The notes under the pieces are model-generated. The model saw only the letters and a list, made by a program, of their open reading frames with translations. It was not told the origin of the DNA and made no database searches. Source: JBKEDC01 sp047974225 (GTDB lineage: Bacteria; Bacteroidota; Bacteroidia; Bacteroidales; Prolixibacteraceae). From it: a stretch of 34,398 nt of DNA. The position numbers and the translations under genes are program-made. Position 1 is the first letter of the stretch. Each line of letters opens with the position of its first letter. The DNA lies in the NCBI GenBank assembly GCA_047974225.1, contig JBKECD010000172.1:1-34398 (forward strand), read 5' to 3'. Of the stretch, positions 24,040 to 33,163 are shown in pieces.

Positions 24040-25281
24040 ATGATTGAATTTACACGACACCGTCTGGACAACGGACTGGAAATCATTCTTTATCCTGATA
24101 ATTCAACCCCCATGGTGGTGCTCAACCTTTGCTATCATGTGGGAGCAAAACACGAAAAACCTCATCGCACAGGCTTTGCTCACCTCTTTGAGCATCTCAT
24201 GTTTGGAGGTTCGGAAAACATCCCCGACTATGACCTGCCCGTGCATTTGGCGAGTGGCGAAAACAATGCTTTCACCACCAACGATTTCACCAATTACTAC
24301 ATCACTCTTCCGAAGGCAAATATCGAAACGGGTTTTTGGTTGGAATCCGACCGAATGCTAGCGCTCGACTTCTCGCAAAAGAGCCTTGATGTGCAAAAGA
24401 AAGTGGTGATTGAGGAGTTCAAACAGCGCAATCTCAACCAGCCATATGGCGATGTGTGGGCGTTGTTGCGCGAACTTTGCTATAAGGTGCACCCTTATCA
24501 GTGGGCAACTATCGGCAAAGAAATTGCCCATATTGAGGAAGCAACTTTAGAGGAAGTGAAAGACTTTTTCTATCGTTTTTATGCGCCCAATAATGCGGTG
24601 CTGGTGGTGGGCGGAAACTTCGACGAAGCCGAAGTGCTACGACTTGCCAATAAATGGTTTGCCCCCATTCCAAAGCGTGAGCTGGGCAATAAAGTGCTGC
24701 CTGAAGAACCTAAGCAAACCGAATTCCGAGAGCTCACGGTGGAGCGCAAAGTGCCTGATAGTAAAGTCTATCTCGCCTTTCATATGCCCCCACGTGCGAG
24801 CCGTGAATATTATATGTGCGACTTGATCTCCGATGTGCTTTCCAACGGTGATTCCTCGCGTCTTTTCCAAAGTTTGGTGAAAGAAAAGGAAACCTTCTTG
24901 GAGATTGACGCTTTTGTGAGTGGTGATCATGATGCTGGGCTTTTCATCGTTACTGGCAAACCAAACAAGGGGGTGAGCATGGAGCAAGCCACTGAGGCTA
25001 TTTGGGAAGAATTGGAAAAAATGAAAACAATAGCTATGGAGGGGTTGGAGCTCGAAAAAGTGAAAAATAAACTCGAAGCCAACTATGTTTATTCGCAAAT
25101 GAGCTACCTTAATATTTCGCAAGAACTCGCCATTTTTGAAGATGTCAATAGTGCGGAGCTCATCAACTCGCAGATGGATATTTATCGGAGTATCACGGTG
25201 GAAGATTTGCAGCTTATGGCGTGTAGGCTATTCATCAGAAACAATTGCTCACAACTTAATTACCTCGCTGAACCATGTTAG
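24040..25281 (+). CDS. M16 zinc metallopeptidase, catalytic subunit
   Basis: The protein has 413 residues and the inverted zinc motif HLFEH at 48-52. A Glu pair in VVIEEF (125-126) supplies the third ligand. There is no signal peptide, so the predicted location is cytoplasmic. M16B enzymes work as heterodimers of a subunit with HxxEH and one with an Arg-Tyr pair; the next gene encodes the second type and overlaps by 7 nt. Substrate is unknown, commonly small peptides. Close linkage with exbBD is notable. Confidence 0.93.
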   Translation: MIEFTRHRLDNGLEIILYPDNSTPMVVLNLCYHVGAKHEKPHRTGFAHLFEHLMFGGSENIPDYDLPVHLASGENNAFTTNDFTNYYITLPKANIETGFWLESDRMLALDFSQKSLDVQKKVVIEEFKQRNLNQPYGDVWALLRELCYKVHPYQWATIGKEIAHIEEATLEEVKDFFYRFYAPNNAVLVVGGNFDEAEVLRLANKWFAPIPKRELGNKVLPEEPKQTEFRELTVERKVPDSKVYLAFHMPPRASREYYMCDLISDVLSNGDSSRLFQSLVKEKETFLEIDAFVSGDHDAGLFIVTGKPNKGVSMEQATEAIWEELEKMKTIAMEGLELEKVKNKLEANYVYSQMSYLNISQELAIFEDVNSAELINSQMDIYRSITVEDLQLMACRLFIRNNCSQLNYLAEPC

Positions 25282-26558
25282 ATAGAACACTTTCCCCCGA
25301 AATACAAAACGTGTCGAAACCTGATTATATCGAGCCTGAATGTTTGAAACTCAACAATGGAATTAAAATATATGCCACTCGTGCTGGTCGTGAAGAAATG
25401 ATGCGTATCGACTGGGTGTTTTGTGCTGGTAGTTGGTTTCAGAAAAAGGCGCTCACCGCCAATCTTACTTGTGCCATGTTGCAAACAGGTAGTGCCAAAT
25501 ATAGCAGCAAGGAAATTGCGGAAATATTTGATTTTCATGGGGCTTACATACAGACAAGCTGTGCGCATCACCAAGCGGTGGTGAGTCTTATTTGTCTGAA
25601 AAAACATTTAGAAAGCTTGCTCCCCGTGGTGGAAGATTTCATTAAGCACCCCTCGTTTCCTGAAAAGGAATTTCGCACGCTCATTGCGCGCCGTAAACAG
25701 CGTTTTTCGGTGGATATGGAAAAGGTGAAAGTTATCTGTCAGAAAACATTTGCACAAACGCTTTTCGGCAATGCCCACCCTTATAATGCAGGGGTGAAGA
25801 TGGAGGATTTTAATCAAATTACACGTGCTGATATTCAGGCGTTTTATCCGAAGCACTATCATGCTCAAAACTGCGAGATTCAGCTCGTGGGGCAATACGA
25901 TAGCGAGACAAGTTACCTCTTGTCGCAACATTTTGGTGGCGATGATTGGCTCGGTGAAGCTAGTCAAGAGCAGTCGTTTGATTTGCCCAGTAATCCGAAA
26001 TCACTCGTTAAGGTGCACAAAGAGGGGGCGATTCAGTCTGCCATCAGAGTAGGGAAAATCATGCTTGACAACCAGCACCCCGACTATTTTGATTTGAAAA
26101 TCACCATCGCCCTATTGGGAGGTTATTTCGGCTCGCGCCTGATGAAAAACATCCGTGAGGAGAAGGGATATACCTATGGCATTGGTGCTGGATATGTGAA
26201 TAATCTTCGCACGAGCTATTTTCTCATCAGCACCGAAGTGGCAAAGCAATATGAGGAAGACACGCTGAATGAAATATATCTCGAAATCGAACGATTGCAA
26301 CACGAATTAGTGTCCGACGACGAGCTAAACACCCTTAAGCAATACCTCATGGGCGAGTTCCTTCGCTCGTTTGATGGTGCATTTCAACAGCTAGCCACGT
26401 TCAGATATTTGCACAATTTCAAACTGAATTACAAGTACTATGACCAGTATTTTCAGCGTATGGCAAATATCACTGCCGAAGATATTCGCCAAGTGGCGTG
26501 CAAATACCTAAACGTGGAAAGCTTGACAACAGTGGTTGTGGGGAATGAGCAAGAGTAA
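25275..26558 (+). CDS. M16 peptidase-like subunit lacking HxxEH
   Basis: The protein has 427 residues. The zinc motif position holds no His (around TANLTCAMLQTGS, 61-73). The substrate-binding Arg-Tyr pair is kept in SRLMKNIREEKGYTYGIGA (Arg294, Tyr301). This is the non-catalytic partner of the preceding subunit. The start ATG 25275 overlaps the upstream stop, so stoichiometric translation is likely. No signal peptide is seen. Confidence 0.92.
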   Translation: MLDRTLSPEIQNVSKPDYIEPECLKLNNGIKIYATRAGREEMMRIDWVFCAGSWFQKKALTANLTCAMLQTGSAKYSSKEIAEIFDFHGAYIQTSCAHHQAVVSLICLKKHLESLLPVVEDFIKHPSFPEKEFRTLIARRKQRFSVDMEKVKVICQKTFAQTLFGNAHPYNAGVKMEDFNQITRADIQAFYPKHYHAQNCEIQLVGQYDSETSYLLSQHFGGDDWLGEASQEQSFDLPSNPKSLVKVHKEGAIQSAIRVGKIMLDNQHPDYFDLKITIALLGGYFGSRLMKNIREEKGYTYGIGAGYVNNLRTSYFLISTEVAKQYEEDTLNEIYLEIERLQHELVSDDELNTLKQYLMGEFLRSFDGAFQQLATFRYLHNFKLNYKYYDQYFQRMANITAEDIRQVACKYLNVESLTTVVVGNEQE

Positions 26559-26645
26559 TTAAAAGTATTTGGGACGCTACTAGATTTTCACCTAAAATAA
26601 ATGTCTTGCCAAAAGTGAAAAATCCCAATCCGGGTAGAAAAAACA

Positions 26646-26729
26646 CCCATTTTGCACAGGTTCACTCTGATGTGAGTAAAATGAGTACTCATTTTGCATA
26701 GGTTCACTCTGATGCGGGTAAAATGAGTA
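26646..26729. repeat. two 42-bp tandem repeats with a perfect 18-bp palindrome
   Basis: Units 26646-26687 and 26688-26729 differ at only a few positions. The junction contains AAAATGAGTACTCATTTT (26678-26695), a perfect palindrome. The repeat lies between the convergent M16 and alcohol dehydrogenase genes. Upstream in the same gap, ATTTTCAC (26584-26591) and GTGAAAAAT (26615-26623) can pair. No classic T-tract terminator is present, so the palindrome may end transcription from both sides. Confidence 0.75.
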
Positions 26730-26736
26730 TAGCCTC

Positions 26737-27894
26737 CTACATTCTTTCTCGTAATATTGCTCCTGCGGCTTCCCAATTGATGTCGCGGTGTTCGCCGTCT
26801 TGCTTGTTGCGCTCTTTAAATCGGTGTTCGATTTCGAGGATGCTTTCTTCTGTTACATCGTAATCTGAGAGTCGGCACGACACGCCCATCTGATTGAAAA
26901 ATCCGATGGTGGCTTCAATTGCTGCATCAATGCGATCCTCTTTCGAGCCCTCGCAGATGCCAAATATCCGCTCGCCATATTGCAGAATCTTCTCTGCTTT
27001 ATCTTCACGCTTATAGTTCATCACACCTGGCAGCACAATTGCCAAGGTCTTTGCATGGTCGATGCCATGCAAGGCAGTGAGTTCGTGCCCAATTTGGTGC
27101 GTACTCCAATCCTGAGGTACTCCCACAGCAATCCAATGATTGAGCGCATTGGTGGCACACCACATATAGTTGGCAGCAGCGTCATAATTTGCTTTGTCGG
27201 CAAGTACTTTCGGACCTTCCTCGAGGAGGGTTTTTAAAATTCCTTCGGCATATCGGTCTTGCAGAGGAGAATTTACAGAATAGGTGAGATATTGTTCGAT
27301 GGTATGCACAAAAGAATCAATCACGCCATTCGCCACTTGACTGTCGGGGAGCGATGCAATGCAAGTTGGGTCGAGTACCGAGAATTGAGGATAGACGAGT
27401 GGACTTTGGAATCCGAATTTCTCTTTAGTCGTTTTGCGAGAAATCACCGAATGTCCATTCATTTCCGAGCCTGTGGCGGGAAGAGTCATGATGCAGCCAA
27501 TTGGGGTTGTTTTCTCGATGAATCGACCGTAAGTTTTGAGAATCTCCCAAGCATCATCGTTAGCATAATGCTGAGCTGCTGCAATAAATTTAGTGCCGTC
27601 GAGCACAGATCCTCCGCCCACAGCGAGCAGAAATTGCACCTCTTCGCGTTTGCAGATTTCCACTGCTTGCATCAGCGTTTCATATTTGGGGTTCGGCTCA
27701 ATGCCACCAAATTCGATAATGTCAAGTCCTTCGGTGGCAGCTTTCACTTGATCATAGACGCCATTTTTGAAGATGCTTCCGCCGCCGTAGGTTAATAATA
27801 TCTTGCCTTTTTTGGGCAGCTCGTTGCTGATATTGGCAATTTGTCCTTTCCCGAAAAGGATTTTCACGGGGTTTTTGTAGGTGAAATTAAACAT
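26737..27894 (-). CDS. group III iron-dependent alcohol dehydrogenase (YqhD/BDH-like)
   Basis: The protein has 385 residues from ATG 27894. GGGS is at 37-40 and the NADP-site GGGSVLDGTKF at 93-103. The metal ligands line up with those of YqhD: Asp193, His197, His266 and His280. It reduces aldehydes or ketones to alcohols with NAD(P)H in the cytoplasm; exact substrates are unknown (butanal-type or reactive aldehydes in relatives). An upstream in-frame ATG at 27921 overlaps the -7 element (27919-27926) and would lie before the transcription start, so it is rejected. Confidence 0.9.
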   Translation of the reverse strand: MFNFTYKNPVKILFGKGQIANISNELPKKGKILLTYGGGSIFKNGVYDQVKAATEGLDIIEFGGIEPNPKYETLMQAVEICKREEVQFLLAVGGGSVLDGTKFIAAAQHYANDDAWEILKTYGRFIEKTTPIGCIMTLPATGSEMNGHSVISRKTTKEKFGFQSPLVYPQFSVLDPTCIASLPDSQVANGVIDSFVHTIEQYLTYSVNSPLQDRYAEGILKTLLEEGPKVLADKANYDAAANYMWCATNALNHWIAVGVPQDWSTHQIGHELTALHGIDHAKTLAIVLPGVMNYKREDKAEKILQYGERIFGICEGSKEDRIDAAIEATIGFFNQMGVSCRLSDYDVTEESILEIEHRFKERNKQDGEHRDINWEAAGAILRERM

Positions 27895-27918
27895 GAGATT
27901 TCGGTATAAATTAAAAGA

Positions 27919-27926
27919 CAAAGGTA
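27919..27926 (-). promoter_or_regulatory. -7 element of the alcohol dehydrogenase gene
   Basis: On the minus strand TACCTTTG fits TAnnTTTG. It lies 25 nt before the ATG at 27894, leaving a short leader. No TTG is seen at -33. Confidence 0.5.
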
Positions 27927-27973
27927 ATGTATAATTTTTGAAAAAGGAATGGAATTATTTTAGATAAGAAACT

Positions 27974-27981
27974 TACCTTTG
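27974..27981 (+). promoter_or_regulatory. -7 element of the uvrD/pcrA gene
   Basis: TACCTTTG matches the Bacteroidota -7 consensus and is identical to the divergent element at 27919-27926, 47 nt away. Transcription would begin near 27988, about 40 nt before the ATG at 28028. Confidence 0.5.
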
Positions 27982-28027
27982 TTCCCATGCTTGGATTTTA
28001 GCGTCCAATAATCAACAAAAAATACAC

Positions 28028-30361
28028 ATGAAATATTTAGAAGGATTGAATGCGGCTCAACGGCAAGCTGTGGAAAATATTCAAGGACCATCATTAGTGA
28101 TTGCAGGTGCGGGGTCGGGAAAAACAAGGGTGCTCACTTATCGCATAGCTCATCTGATAAATAAGGGAGTTTCTCCGAGTTCGATTTTATCGCTGACTTT
28201 TACCAATAAAGCATCGCGAGAAATGCGCGAGCGGATATCGACTATTGTGGGAGATTCGGTGGCTCGCTATCTTTGGATGGGCACTTTTCACTCGATATTT
28301 TCGCGCATCTTGCGTGTGGAGTCTGACAGAATAGGATTTTCCTCAAACTTCACAATCTATGATTCGGCGGAGTCGAAGAGTCTGATTAAAACGATTCTGA
28401 AAAGCATGGATTTGAGTGATAAGGTGTATAAGCCCAATGTGGTGGCTAGTCGGATATCGGCAGCGAAAAATAATCTGATTACCTGCGATGTATATGCAAA
28501 ACAGACCGACCAGACGGAATATGATGCTTCTATTCGGATGCCGAGAATTGCTCAGATTTACAAGGAATATACCAAGCGATGTAGGCTGGCGTCGGCGATG
28601 GATTTTGATGATTTGCTGTTGAATACCAATATTTTATTTCGTGATTTCCCCGATGTGTTAGAGAAATACCAAAAGCGTTTTTCGTATATTTTAGTCGATG
28701 AGTATCAGGATACGAATTTTGCACAATATTTGATTGTTCGCAAGCTTGCTAGCAAGCATCAGAACTTGTGTGTGGTGGGCGATGATGCGCAAAGTATTTA
28801 TTCTTTTCGGGGGGCGAAGATTGAAAATATTTTAAACTTTCAGAAAGATTATCCCAAGCATCAAGTCTTTAAGTTGGAACAAAACTATCGCTCGACACAG
28901 ACAATTGTGAATGCCGCGAATAGTGTGATTCAAAAGAATGCTCGTCAGCTTAAAAAAGATGTCTTTTCAGAAAATGCGTTTGGCGATAAAATAAAGGTGT
29001 TTGCCAATCTCACCGATAGACAAGAGGGTGATGTGGTGGTGGATGAAATCGCACGAACACGCATGGAAAAGAATTATCGCTTGGAAGATTATGCTATATT
29101 ATATCGCACCAATGCGCAGTCGCGGGTTTTTGAAGAGTCGCTCATGAAGCGAGGTATCGCTTATAAAGTTTATGGGGGCTTATCTTTTTATCAGCGCAAG
29201 GAGATAAAAGATTTATTGGCATACTTTCGATTGCTGATAAATCCGAAAGATAACGAGGCGTTGAAGCGAATTATCAATTATCCTTTGCGAGGAATTGGAG
29301 CAACCACGCTGGAAAAATTGGAGAAATATGCCGAGCTGCAATTGAAATCAATCTTTGATGTGATTTGCCAATCGGAATCGACAAATCCCATTGGATTTAA
29401 TAAAGGAACATTGCAGAAGCTTATCTCTTTCAAAAATCTTATGCAGAGTTTTGCTTCGCGGCTCGAGGAGCTTGACGCTTATCAGATGGCTCACTTGGTG
29501 AGTGTCGAAACGGGATTGCTGAAAGAAATGCATGGCGACCAAACTCCTGAAGGAATCACAAGGTATGAAAACATGCAAGGCTTGCTCAATGGTATTCAGG
29601 AGTTTGCTCAAAATGCAAAAGAAGAGGGTTTGCCTCAAAGCTTGGCAGATTATATGGCAGATGTGGCGTTATTGACTGACCAAGACAGCGAAAAAGAAGA
29701 AGACCGAGAAAAAGTAACTTTGATGACAGTGCATTCTTCAAAGGGATTGGAGTTTAAAAACGTGTTTGTCGTGGGATTGGAGCAGAATTTATTCCCATCA
29801 GCACCTCGTGGGGGGCAAGTGTCAGCGATGGATTTTGAAGAGGAGCGTCGCTTGTTTTATGTTGCTTTGACTAGGGCTGAGGAGAATGCGTATTTGAGCT
29901 ATGCTAAGCAACGTTATAAGCATGGGAACTTGGAATTTGCCAATCCTAGTCAATTTATTGCCGAGGTAGATCCGAAATATTTGGATATGCCAGAAGAGGA
30001 GGATATGACTTTCTTTGAGCGAGATGCGTATTCGCCTTCTTCAAGTTTAAGTTCAAGATCGGGTTATCGTTCGCAATCGGCAGTGCTGAATGGGCGGATT
30101 GGGATGAATCCTCAGTCGATGAATCAGAAATTGATGCAGATGCGTGAAGCCAAGCGGGCAGTACAGAGCGAAGCGGGCGATGATCCACGGAAAATAGAGG
30201 TGGGCATGGAAGTGGAGCATCAACGTTTTGGAAGGGGAGTAGTGGAAGGTATTGAGGGATTGTTTCCTGATTTGAAAGTAACGATAACTTTCAAGTCGGT
30301 TGGCACTAAACATTTGCTCACTAAATTTGCGAAACTTCGAATTGTGAAAGAAGAGGAATAA
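28028..30361 (+). CDS. UvrD/PcrA-type superfamily 1 DNA helicase
   Basis: The 3'-5' helicase has 777 residues. The Q motif is LNAAQRQAV (7-15), Walker A AGAGSGKT (26-33), motif Ia TFTNKASREM, Walker B VDEYQDTN (223-230) and motif III GDDAQSIYSFRGA. Motif V/VI regions are TVHSSKGLEFKNVFVVG and EERRLFYVALTRAE. The last 55 residues (KIEVGMEVEHQRFGRGVV to the end) form the Tudor-like tail seen in PcrA/UvrD, which contacts RNA polymerase. Roles in the family are nucleotide-excision repair, replication restart and transcription-coupled repair. PcrA and UvrD cannot be separated from sequence alone. Confidence 0.95.
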   Translation: MKYLEGLNAAQRQAVENIQGPSLVIAGAGSGKTRVLTYRIAHLINKGVSPSSILSLTFTNKASREMRERISTIVGDSVARYLWMGTFHSIFSRILRVESDRIGFSSNFTIYDSAESKSLIKTILKSMDLSDKVYKPNVVASRISAAKNNLITCDVYAKQTDQTEYDASIRMPRIAQIYKEYTKRCRLASAMDFDDLLLNTNILFRDFPDVLEKYQKRFSYILVDEYQDTNFAQYLIVRKLASKHQNLCVVGDDAQSIYSFRGAKIENILNFQKDYPKHQVFKLEQNYRSTQTIVNAANSVIQKNARQLKKDVFSENAFGDKIKVFANLTDRQEGDVVVDEIARTRMEKNYRLEDYAILYRTNAQSRVFEESLMKRGIAYKVYGGLSFYQRKEIKDLLAYFRLLINPKDNEALKRIINYPLRGIGATTLEKLEKYAELQLKSIFDVICQSESTNPIGFNKGTLQKLISFKNLMQSFASRLEELDAYQMAHLVSVETGLLKEMHGDQTPEGITRYENMQGLLNGIQEFAQNAKEEGLPQSLADYMADVALLTDQDSEKEEDREKVTLMTVHSSKGLEFKNVFVVGLEQNLFPSAPRGGQVSAMDFEEERRLFYVALTRAEENAYLSYAKQRYKHGNLEFANPSQFIAEVDPKYLDMPEEEDMTFFERDAYSPSSSLSSRSGYRSQSAVLNGRIGMNPQSMNQKLMQMREAKRAVQSEAGDDPRKIEVGMEVEHQRFGRGVVEGIEGLFPDLKVTITFKSVGTKHLLTKFAKLRIVKEEE

Positions 30362-30382
30362 TTCTTGAGAATGAAGATAAAG

Positions 30383-30424
30383 AAAGCCGCTAAGGTTAAA
30401 CGTAAGTTTAACTTTAGCGGCTTT
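30383..30424. terminator. long hairpin between convergent helicase and phosphohexomutase genes
   Basis: A 19-bp stem (30383-30401 with 30406-30424, one G-U pair) closes a GTAA loop; the core is GCCGCTAA...TTAGCGGC. Flanks are A/T-rich but lack long T-runs. It is likely a bidirectional terminator. Confidence 0.75.
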
Positions 30425-30445
30425 AAAGTTCCAGCTAGGATGGGC

Positions 30446-32188
30446 TTATGCCAATCCTAGTTCCTTCATGATGCCGTCAATCTTCACTTCGGCAGCAGCC
30501 TCGAGTGCATCAAATTCATCGCGTGATTTCATTGGGCTAGCAATCTCGAAATAGAATTTAATTTTAGGCTCAGTGCCCGAAGGGCGAACCGAAATCTTGG
30601 TACCATCTTCGGTGAAGAATTGAAGCACATTGGATGTAATCTTTTGCGCAATTTTCTTTTCCTCGCCAGTGATAAGGTTTTTCTCCACCAATGCGCCATA
30701 ATCTTTCACGGTTTTCAAGCGGCTTCCTCCCAGCGTAGCTGGAGGTGTTGCGCGGAAGTCGATCATCATTTGTTTGATTTCATCGGCACCTGTTTTTCCT
30801 GGGCGCACGATATATTTCATCTTTTCTTTCGAATGCCCGTATTCGAGGTAGATGTCGAGAATTAACTCATATAAAGTTTTGCCTTGGTCTTTTGCCCAAG
30901 CGGCAATTTCAGCCATCAAGGCGCAAGCCGACACCGCATCTTTATCTCGCACAAAGTCAGATGGCATAAATCCGAAGCTTTCTTCGCCGCCACCGATGTA
31001 TTTTTTCACGCCTTCGTTTTCACGAATCACCTCGGCAATATATTTAAAGCCAGTGTAAACATCGAAGAACTCAATGCCGTTGGCACGAGCAATGTCGGCA
31101 ATCTTTTCTGTCGAAACGATTGTTTTCACCACAAACTCATTACCCTCAAAGGCATTCTTTTCTTTCATGCGAGTGATGATGTAGTAGATGAATAGCAAGG
31201 CTGTTTGATTGCCGTTCACAATCACATATTCGCCCTTGTCATTTTTCACCACCACGCCAATGCGGTCAGAGTCGGGGTCGGAAGCCATCACCACATCGGC
31301 ATCCACTTCATAGGCTTTCTTGATTGCCATTTCCATGGCTGCGGGCTCTTCGGGGTTGGGTGAAACCACGGTTGGGAAGTCGCCACTCACCACATCTTGC
31401 TCGGGGATATGGATGATATTTTCAAATCCGAAAGCTTTCAGAGCAGCTGGAATAAGTTCGACACCAGTGCCGTGAATAGGAGTGTAGATGATTTTAAGGT
31501 CTTTGTGTTTTGCCACAATTTCAGGAGCAAGCGACACTTTTTTCACTTCCTCCAAGAATTTTTCGTCCACCTCTTCGCCGATGATTTCAATCAGCGCGGG
31601 ATTGCCTTTGAAGTTGATGTCGGCGGCTTTTACTTTTGCTACTTCGTCGATGATGTTCACATCGTGTGGACTCACCACCTGCGAACCATCGTCCCAATAG
31701 GCTTTATATCCGTTGTATTCCTTGGGGTTGTGAGAGGCGGTGAGGATGATGCCTGATTGGCAGCCAAACTCACGAATCACATATGAAAGTTCGGGAGTAG
31801 GTCGGAGGTCTTCAAAGAGATACACTTTGATGCCATTTGCCGAGAAGATATCGGCACTCACTTCAGAAAAGAGGCGGCTATTGTTACGGCAGTCATGACC
31901 GATAGCCACTTTAATTTCATCGAGGTGAGCAAAGTTCTTTTTCAGGTAATTGCTCAATCCTTGCGTGGCAGCGCCCACGGTGTAGATGTTCATGCGATTA
32001 GAACCAGCACCCATGATGCCACGCAATCCACCTGTTCCAAATTCGAGGTCTTTATAAAAAGAGTCGATGAGGTCGGTTTTATCTTCCGCATCGAGCATTC
32101 GTTTTACTTCTGCGCGTGTATTTTCGTCATACACTTCGCTTAACCAAGCTTCCGCTTTCTTAATTACAGGGTCTAAATTTTCAGCCAT
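30446..32188 (-). CDS. alpha-D-phosphohexomutase (phosphoglucomutase/phosphomannomutase)
   Basis: The protein has 580 residues, the length of the PgcA-type long mutases. The phosphoserine loop is TASHNPKEYNG with Ser152. The Mg2+ loop is DPDSDR (304-309), the sugar loop GGGEESFGF (399-407), and the phosphate loop RPSGTEPKIKFYF lies near the C-terminus. It interconverts hexose 1- and 6-phosphates in the cytoplasm, feeding nucleotide-sugar and glycogen pathways. Glucose versus mannose preference is not decided by these motifs. It is downstream of rfbD with a 12-nt gap, so they are co-transcribed. Confidence 0.93.
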   Translation of the reverse strand: MAENLDPVIKKAEAWLSEVYDENTRAEVKRMLDAEDKTDLIDSFYKDLEFGTGGLRGIMGAGSNRMNIYTVGAATQGLSNYLKKNFAHLDEIKVAIGHDCRNNSRLFSEVSADIFSANGIKVYLFEDLRPTPELSYVIREFGCQSGIILTASHNPKEYNGYKAYWDDGSQVVSPHDVNIIDEVAKVKAADINFKGNPALIEIIGEEVDEKFLEEVKKVSLAPEIVAKHKDLKIIYTPIHGTGVELIPAALKAFGFENIIHIPEQDVVSGDFPTVVSPNPEEPAAMEMAIKKAYEVDADVVMASDPDSDRIGVVVKNDKGEYVIVNGNQTALLFIYYIITRMKEKNAFEGNEFVVKTIVSTEKIADIARANGIEFFDVYTGFKYIAEVIRENEGVKKYIGGGEESFGFMPSDFVRDKDAVSACALMAEIAAWAKDQGKTLYELILDIYLEYGHSKEKMKYIVRPGKTGADEIKQMMIDFRATPPATLGGSRLKTVKDYGALVEKNLITGEEKKIAQKITSNVLQFFTEDGTKISVRPSGTEPKIKFYFEIASPMKSRDEFDALEAAAEVKIDGIMKELGLA

Positions 32189-32200
32189 ATCTATAATGTA

Positions 32201-33064
32201 TTATTTAATGAGCGTATTTAGGCACGATTTCAGGCTGTCGCGCCAGTATGGAATCGTGATTCCGAAAGTATTTTTAATCTTGCTTTTGTTTAGGATGCTA
32301 TATGAGGGGCGTTTAGCAGGAGTGGGGTAGTCCTCCGTGCTAATCGGATAGACGGTACAGCTGATATTTCCTAGCTCATGAATTTGTTTTGCAAAATCAT
32401 ACCAGCTAGCCACTCCCTCGTTTGAGTAGTGATAGATGCCCGGTTGCCAATTGTCCTCCGCTTGCTTGATGATTGCGATGATTGCTTCTGCCAAATCACG
32501 AGCATAAGTGGGCGTGCCCACTTGGTCGGCAATAACGCTTAATTGCTCTCGTTCTTCGCCGAGTTTAATCATGGTTTTCACAAAGTTTTTTCCGAAAGAG
32601 GAATAGAGCCATGAGGTGCGAATGATAATCGCCTTTGATTCTTCCTTGATGAGGGCGATCTCGCCATTCAGCTTGGTTTTGCCATACACGGAGTTTGGAC
32701 CGACTAAATCGTCTTCCACATAGGGCAGATAAGACATGCCGTCAAACACATAATCCGTAGAAATATGAATGACTCTAGTCTTCGTGGCTTTTGCCACTCG
32801 CCCGATATATTTAGGGATGGACACATTGATGAGCTTCGCTAAATCGACGTCAGTTTCGGCAATATCCACCGCAGTATAGGCAGCACAATTCACGATGAAA
32901 TCAGGCTTATTTTCTTCGCAATAAAGTTGAAGAGCCTGAAAGTCGGTTGCATCGAGTTCCTGCACATCGGTGAACAGAAATTCAAAGTCCGTTTCCAGCC
33001 CTGATAATGATTTTATTTCCGAACCGAGCTGTCCGTTTGAGCCAATAATAAGTATTTTTTTCAT
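32201..33064 (-). CDS. rfbD: dTDP-4-dehydrorhamnose reductase
   Basis: This extended SDR has 287 residues. The cofactor motif is GSNGQLGSE (8-16), catalytic Thr103 is in STDYVFDG, and Tyr127 and Lys131 are in YGKTK, the RmlD pattern. It makes dTDP-L-rhamnose from dTDP-4-dehydro-rhamnose. The other rml genes are not in this window; a lone rfbD next to phospholipid genes is seen in other Bacteroidales. A heptad array (33079-33111) lies 15 nt before its ATG in the pssA-rfbD gap. Confidence 0.9.
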   Translation of the reverse strand: MKKILIIGSNGQLGSEIKSLSGLETDFEFLFTDVQELDATDFQALQLYCEENKPDFIVNCAAYTAVDIAETDVDLAKLINVSIPKYIGRVAKATKTRVIHISTDYVFDGMSYLPYVEDDLVGPNSVYGKTKLNGEIALIKEESKAIIIRTSWLYSSFGKNFVKTMIKLGEEREQLSVIADQVGTPTYARDLAEAIIAIIKQAEDNWQPGIYHYSNEGVASWYDFAKQIHELGNISCTVYPISTEDYPTPAKRPSYSILNKSKIKNTFGITIPYWRDSLKSCLNTLIK

Positions 33065-33078
33065 GTGTTTTTTTTATT

Positions 33079-33111
33079 GAGTGCGAAGTGCCTAGTGCGA
33101 AGTGCGAGGCG
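33079..33111 (-). repeat. GCACTTC heptad array upstream of rfbD
   Basis: The minus strand reads CGCACTTCGCACTAGGCACT and continues TCGCACTC, four 7-nt units of the consensus GCACTTC/TCGCACT. An A-rich stretch and the rfbD ATG follow directly. It matches the arrays at 4341-4410 and 12803-12837 in word and orientation relative to the gene. Confidence 0.75.
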
Positions 33112-33163
33112 GTTGCGCAAGTTTAAAAGTTTTTTTATTTGTTGTCTGCCATCTGAAAATCCG

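Noticed and set aside
26588..26776. 62-codon minus-strand frame over the 42-bp repeat
   Set aside because: The 14-residue repeat arises from DNA duplication; it overlaps the alcohol dehydrogenase end and resembles no known protein.
27259..27795. 178-codon plus-strand frame
   Set aside because: Antisense shadow of the alcohol dehydrogenase, whose metal ligands and cofactor motifs are complete.
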